A stretch of DNA of 64,000 bases from Flavobacterium sp. KACC 22763 (lineage in GTDB: Bacteria; Bacteroidota; Bacteroidia; Flavobacteriales; Flavobacteriaceae), in contig NZ_CP117879.1 in NCBI RefSeq assembly GCF_028736155.1, positions 372,001-436,000 of the forward strand. Direction: 5' to 3'. How positions within the stretch are numbered: the first letter of the stretch is position 1; every line of letters begins with the position of its first letter. The position numbers were made by a program, and so were the translations under genes. Below the pieces are notes generated by a model. It saw only the letters and a list, made by a program, of their open reading frames with translations. It made no database searches and was not told where the DNA came from. Positions 60,141 through 64,000 of the stretch are shown here, in pieces.

Positions 60141-62921
60141 CTATTGTATAATTATTTTCTTTACGTATTGTGTTTTCTTTGTCTGAGGATTTACGACTTT
60201 GATCAAGAAAACTCCTTTTGAGTGCAATTGAATATTTTCTTGTGTGTTTCCTCTAATTTTTTGCTTTAACAATTCTTTTCCAAAAACATCATAAATTTTT
60301 AAATCTGAAACTTCCGTTTCTTCGCTCTCAATGAGTACCGAGAAAGTTCCTTTACTTGGAATTGGCCAAATGTTAAACGCATTATTTTTATTTTCTTTAA
60401 TAATATCGTCTGTTCCTAAAGTTAAACTTTGTCCGCTTATAACGTTTACCTTTCTTTTCATGGTTCCTCCTTCAGAATCGGTTACAGTAAATTCAAAAGA
60501 GCATAATCCGTTTGAAGCGGGAGTAAAGGCAACAACATCAGTATTTAGCGTTGCGTTTCCGTTTATTACATTTGAAATTGCGTAAGAAACTCCACTTGTA
60601 AAACCTCTAGATAATTTTTGAATATTGATGTCTATTTTGTTTCCGTTTGGAGATTCATAATGAGGCAAAGACATCCATTGTAAATATTTGTCCAGATTGG
60701 TATAACCATCTAAATCAGGATCTGCATTAGCGTCTGAGAAGTCTCCAATCGCAGAGTTTACATTTGTTCCAATGATGTTTTCCCACCAATTTGGCAGTCC
60801 GTCCTGATCTGTGTCCCAATTTGAATCTCTAACTTCTGCTGGATAACTTTCGAAACCCCCTACATCAGCTTCGTTATCAGGGAATCCAGGTTTTCCTGTT
60901 ACACTTCCAACTGCAGAATATGTTCCGTTTAATGTTTCTGAGATGATTCGCTGATCATGATCGTCAAATTCAGGCTGTGTGCATCCAACATCAGAAAGAA
61001 CAATCTTATAAGCATTTTTTGCAGATTGAGTCGTTACATAAGAAGGAAAAAACGGCGTGTCTACAAAGTTATCATAAGGAACCGTATTACCCGAAGCTTT
61101 TCTGCCCAGTGTCTGATTGCTTTCATCGAAATAGCCCGGCATTACATTTCCGTTAAAATAGCATCGCTGCATTCCTGTTCCAACGCCTTCATTTTGCTGA
61201 TTGAAAGCGACAAATATTTTTGATCCAGCTCCCGGTTTATAATAGTTGTTTACGAAGTTAACTTCTTTTGTTCCTCCGTCGGTTGTTCTTCCTCCCCAGT
61301 TGTAAACCACGTTATTGGTAATATCCATTCGTCCTGTATAAGCACCACTGCCGTCTAATCCGCCACCAAGACTCCAGTTTCTGCCATAACAATGCGCTAA
61401 TAGGTTATGATGAAAACTTCCAATATCACCGCCAATTGTGGCAGCATAGCCGTGTTCTGTTCCTGCTGGGTAATTTTGATGGTTTGCGGCGTTTAGAGCT
61501 TCAGAAATAAGTGTTCTCTGAAGAGTTATATTTTTTCCAGATCTTGAACTGAAAGATTCGTCAATTGTCCAACTAATAGAGCAATGATCAATGATGCTAT
61601 TATCAGCACCAGTAAGTCCCATTCCGTCATAAGTAGGTCCAGCGCCAATTCTAACTCTTAAGTTTTGTACAACTGCATCATTTCCTGTCACGCCAAAAGG
61701 AGCAGAACGAATACAGATTCCTTTTCCTGGTGCAGTTTGTCCAGCTACAGTTACATAAGGCTGGCTTAAAACAAGTCGAGATTGCAATTGAATCACTCCA
61801 GAAGTATTAAAAACAATTGTTCTTGGGCCGATATCATTTGTAACGGCTTCGCGAAAACTTCCTGGACCACTGTCGTTTAGATTGGTAACGGCAATTACTT
61901 TTCCTCCGCGCCCTCCGCGCGCAAAACGGCCATATCCTTCGGCTTCAGGAAAAGCAAGCTGTGCGGGACGAAAGCGCCAAACATTTCCCTTTTCAACTCC
62001 GTTTGCTAAAACTTCGTCAATACGCCAATAGTATGTCGCGCCTGTATATAATCCGCTTACTTGATAAGAATTGCTAGCTAAAGCTTGGTTTCCTTTAAAT
62101 TCTGGAGAAGATGTTGTAGCATTGTCAACAGCTGTTTGGTCTGTTCCAAAATAAATATTATGAGAAACAGCATTTGCAGCGGCTGTCCATTGCAATAATT
62201 TTCCGCTAGAGGTTAATTCGACATGTTCGTCATTTTGTTTTGGGTTTGGATTTGTAGCTTGATAAAAAATATTAGGCGTATTTAACTCAAAACCATTAAG
62301 AATGAAGTTTTTGACATTTTCTGTTCCAGAAGTTTCAGCTGCCATTAGAATCACAACATCAGTTCCTGCTGTCGCTTGAAATTTTAAATAAGTAGATTTA
62401 GCATCAGCAGTTTTAGTTGCTCGAACTGATGGAATTAAATTATCTACTACTAAATTTCCATTGACAGAAATATCTATTGGACTAAAGGTATTGGTTGTTG
62501 GACTGTCTACATTATTAAAAAAGGCTAATAATGTATGTTCGCCAGTTGCTAAACCGCTTATTTTAAGTTCGATCTGCGCGCCTAGATTTGCAGTTGTGCC
62601 CTTTACGGTAAGTCCGTCAGAGACCAATCGGGCATAATAAGGAGCTTGAATTCCTGCTTTGTACCAATTGGTTCCTAAGTTATCTCCATTGTTTCCAACG
62701 CGAGTAATGGTAAACGTAACTCCATTTTCAGAATAAGTGCTAGTGTTGCCAGAAGCGATTACCCAAGCAGTATAATCAGGGTCGTTTACTTCTGCTTTAG
62801 GTCTTCCTGACTGATCAAAATCAATTTTTACAATCGGATTTTGGGCAAAAATCTTGTTTACCGACGTAATTAGGCAGATTACTGCCGCTACTACGGAGAG
62901 TTTTAAGTAATTTTTCAGCAT
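60141..62921 (-). CDS. Secreted pectate-lyase-like multidomain protein with T9SS sorting domain
   Basis: A 926-residue exported protein. Order: signal peptide (about 1-26), a carbohydrate-binding or malectin-like domain (about 28-215), a fibronectin-like region (about 220-320), a right-handed parallel beta-helix like family 1 pectate lyases (about 325-690; GGRGGKVIAVTNLNDSGPGSFREAV and DHCSISWTIDESFS), a Ca-binding-like stretch DTDQDGLPNWWE .. DANADPDLDGYTN, a cadherin-like domain and a type A T9SS C-terminal domain (last 75 residues, IWPIPSKGTFSV .. YVKKIIIQ). It would be released at the cell surface to bind and cleave pectic glycans; cleavage is inferred. Confidence 0.9.
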   Translation of the reverse strand: MLKNYLKLSVVAAVICLITSVNKIFAQNPIVKIDFDQSGRPKAEVNDPDYTAWVIASGNTSTYSENGVTFTITRVGNNGDNLGTNWYKAGIQAPYYARLVSDGLTVKGTTANLGAQIELKISGLATGEHTLLAFFNNVDSPTTNTFSPIDISVNGNLVVDNLIPSVRATKTADAKSTYLKFQATAGTDVVILMAAETSGTENVKNFILNGFELNTPNIFYQATNPNPKQNDEHVELTSSGKLLQWTAAANAVSHNIYFGTDQTAVDNATTSSPEFKGNQALASNSYQVSGLYTGATYYWRIDEVLANGVEKGNVWRFRPAQLAFPEAEGYGRFARGGRGGKVIAVTNLNDSGPGSFREAVTNDIGPRTIVFNTSGVIQLQSRLVLSQPYVTVAGQTAPGKGICIRSAPFGVTGNDAVVQNLRVRIGAGPTYDGMGLTGADNSIIDHCSISWTIDESFSSRSGKNITLQRTLISEALNAANHQNYPAGTEHGYAATIGGDIGSFHHNLLAHCYGRNWSLGGGLDGSGAYTGRMDITNNVVYNWGGRTTDGGTKEVNFVNNYYKPGAGSKIFVAFNQQNEGVGTGMQRCYFNGNVMPGYFDESNQTLGRKASGNTVPYDNFVDTPFFPSYVTTQSAKNAYKIVLSDVGCTQPEFDDHDQRIISETLNGTYSAVGSVTGKPGFPDNEADVGGFESYPAEVRDSNWDTDQDGLPNWWENIIGTNVNSAIGDFSDANADPDLDGYTNLDKYLQWMSLPHYESPNGNKIDINIQKLSRGFTSGVSYAISNVINGNATLNTDVVAFTPASNGLCSFEFTVTDSEGGTMKRKVNVISGQSLTLGTDDIIKENKNNAFNIWPIPSKGTFSVLIESEETEVSDLKIYDVFGKELLKQKIRGNTQENIQLHSKGVFLIKVVNPQTKKTQYVKKIIIQ

Positions 62922-63282
62922 GTCAAATTGTGGTTTGGTTAGTAAGCAATAATGTATGTCGAAGAAATTAACGGACTGATTGTCAGTTTTGAATAATTAA
63001 TTTCGACTTTTGTAAAGTTTATTATTACTTAAAATAAAACTATCCTGCACAATGCTGTTCTGCTTGATGTATTATTATGAAATCTAGACAAAAAACAAGA
63101 TCGTTCCCTTCTTTTAGGCTAATTTTTTTAATACTCGATATCTGATAAATACAGGGATTGATCCAAATAAAGCTTATAAAATATAATTAATTGAAGAAAA
63201 TAAAAAAGAAACTAAAAAATGAGAATGAAGGAAAATTTTAACCAGAACGGTTTTTGAAATTTAAAAGAGAGGGAGAAGAAAA
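62922..63282. other. AT-rich gene-free stretch
   Basis: About 360 bases upstream of the pectate-lyase-like gene. It holds no credible open frame, no hairpin with a T run and no repeat of the families named elsewhere. The promoter of the minus-strand gene should be here, but I find no exact TAnnTTTG at the expected place. Confidence 0.5.
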
Positions 63283-63585
63283 CTAATCTTTAAACAAAAA
63301 TCCAAGTCCCATGTTTTTAAGCATTTTCTTTTCAAAGTTCCAAAAGAATTTAAATTGCCCAAAAATAGTTCCGATAGCAACCAATAGCACTTGATAAATC
63401 GGGAAGATGACAATAAGGCGAATAAGTGTAAACCAGCCACCAAAATCTTCTTTAGTAATTCCTAGCCAAACGCAGAAGGGTTTAGACAGCCAAGCAGATG
63501 CCGATCCTGTGATGGCAAAAACGATAAATATAATTACGGCTTGTAAATTGGAGGTGATTCCCCAGCGTTTTTTTAATCTGTTCAT
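63283..63585 (-). CDS. DUF6787 family small membrane protein
   Basis: A 100-residue protein with two membrane helices, LQAVIIFIVFAITGSASAWL and WFTLIRLIVIFPIYQVLLVAIGTIF, a KKRW start and a conserved end GQFKFFWNFEKKMLKNMGLGF. The pattern matches DUF6787. Its function is unknown. It lies 31 bases downstream of the DUF6146 gene on the same strand and is probably co-transcribed with it. Confidence 0.85.
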   Translation of the reverse strand: MNRLKKRWGITSNLQAVIIFIVFAITGSASAWLSKPFCVWLGITKEDFGGWFTLIRLIVIFPIYQVLLVAIGTIFGQFKFFWNFEKKMLKNMGLGFLFKD

Positions 63586-63616
63586 TGCTATTTGTAATGA
63601 TTACAAATATAGTACA

Positions 63617-64000
63617 TTATCTTGACGGAACATAACCCCAAAGCTTTTGTTTGTAAGTATTTTGAAAATAAATCATGTAATTGTAAATTAGGTAATTTAC
63701 TTCATAGCCGTAATGAATGTCAGGACGATAGTCAATTGACATTTCATATAGATTTGGGTTATATCGCTGTGGCTGCAAAACACGATTATTCCATTCTGTT
63801 ACATACAGTTTGTTTTTGTTTTCAAGATATTCTAATGAATGATAATTTCGAGGGTAAGCTCTAGAAACAAGCCAATTGCTAAAGCCATTATCAATAATAA
63901 TAACTTCGTATTCAAGTGAATCATTTGCAATTCTAACGGTATCGCTTATTTTTTTATTTGATGAAGATGCAGTATCTGTGCTTGCAATATTCTGAGAAGC
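63617..64000 (-). CDS. DUF6146 family protein (5' partial, cut by the window edge)
   Basis: The minus strand is open from base 64000 to the TAA at 63619-63617, giving 127 residues of C-terminus. It reads KISDTVRIANDSLEYEV, then IIDNGFSNWLVSRAYPRN, EWNNRVLQPQRYNPNLYEMSID and a final KQKLWGYVPSR. This matches DUF6146 of Flavobacteria, lipoproteins of unknown function. The start lies outside the window. A frame on the opposite strand (63622-63864) is only its shadow. Confidence 0.8.
   Translation of the reverse strand, partial: ASQNIASTDTASSSNKKISDTVRIANDSLEYEVIIIDNGFSNWLVSRAYPRNYHSLEYLENKNKLYVTEWNNRVLQPQRYNPNLYEMSIDYRPDIHYGYEVNYLIYNYMIYFQNTYKQKLWGYVPSR

Noticed and set aside
63622..63864. An 80-residue open frame on the plus strand
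   Set aside because: It is antisense to the DUF6146 gene, whose minus-strand frame has recognisable conserved sequence and is open to the window edge.

Overview
The window is a low-GC chromosomal segment from a member of the Bacteroidota, almost certainly a Flavobacterium. The evidence is an AT-rich composition, genes without Shine-Dalgarno sites, promoters of the Bacteroidota type (TTTG or TTG, about 20 bases, then TAnnTTTG), a type IX secretion C-terminal domain, SusC-type plug sequence, many conserved Flavobacteria-only families (DUF3810, DUF4834, DUF6146, DUF6787, TIGR02757) and several families of palindromic intergenic repeats. No rRNA, tRNA, CRISPR array, insertion sequence or prophage is visible. 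Species assignment beyond genus is inference.

Layout. 1-10.7 kb: a truncated alpha-2-macroglobulin-like protein that carries an embedded TonB-receptor plug domain, a DUF3810 membrane protein, the dipeptidase PepD, a small cupin, a carboxypeptidase-regulatory-like protein, an RGG-tailed DEAD-box helicase, and RdgB with a DUF2809 protein. 10.9-15.9 kb: a GH88 unsaturated glucuronyl hydrolase, two tandem paralogous lipoproteins followed by a REP-like repeat cluster, an FMN-binding glutamate-synthase-like protein and a NYN-domain protein.

16.0-24.9 kb is the most coherent module, a nitric oxide and nitrite locus. A Rrf2/NsrR-like regulator is followed by lipoprotein azurin, quinol-type NO reductase, the di-iron repair protein RIC and an unassigned polytopic membrane protein. 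Convergent to these lies an operon of copper nitrite reductase fused to cytochrome c, a NirV-like protein and a SCO protein. Three copies of one palindrome (AATAAAAGAC, 6 bases, GTCTTTTATT) sit in front of the regulator, the NO reductase and NirK. I infer they are the operator of the Rrf2 regulator and tie the locus into one regulon that takes nitrite to N2O; no nosZ is present here.

25-37 kb: an alpha-oxoamine synthase of the serine palmitoyltransferase type, with a GNAT-family protein close by that may act in sphingolipid or sulfonolipid synthesis, then an outer-membrane protein, DUF4834, a YfhO membrane protein, a glycosyltransferase, a Wzx-type flippase and an MscS channel. 37-49 kb: UvrA, an ECF-like sigma factor followed by an unlisted 47-residue protein, a TPR protein, endonuclease III without its iron-sulfur cluster, Bcp, a conserved 486-residue protein of unknown function, an MBL-fold hydrolase and small lipoproteins. 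49-64 kb: a HigBA-type toxin-antitoxin pair, an esterase, a DUF4870/Tic20-like protein, a dihydroorotase homologue that has lost its metal ligands, a BatA-type protein, a lactonase, a second DEAD-box-family helicase, TIGR02757, a LolD-like ABC ATPase with two transmembrane helices inserted inside its nucleotide-binding domain, a secreted pectate-lyase-like protein, and at the right edge DUF6787 and a truncated DUF6146 gene.

The strongest leads are the shared NO-responsive operator, the membrane-inserted LolD-like ATPase, the macroglobulin/plug fusion, the metal-ligand-less dihydroorotase and the cluster-less endonuclease III.
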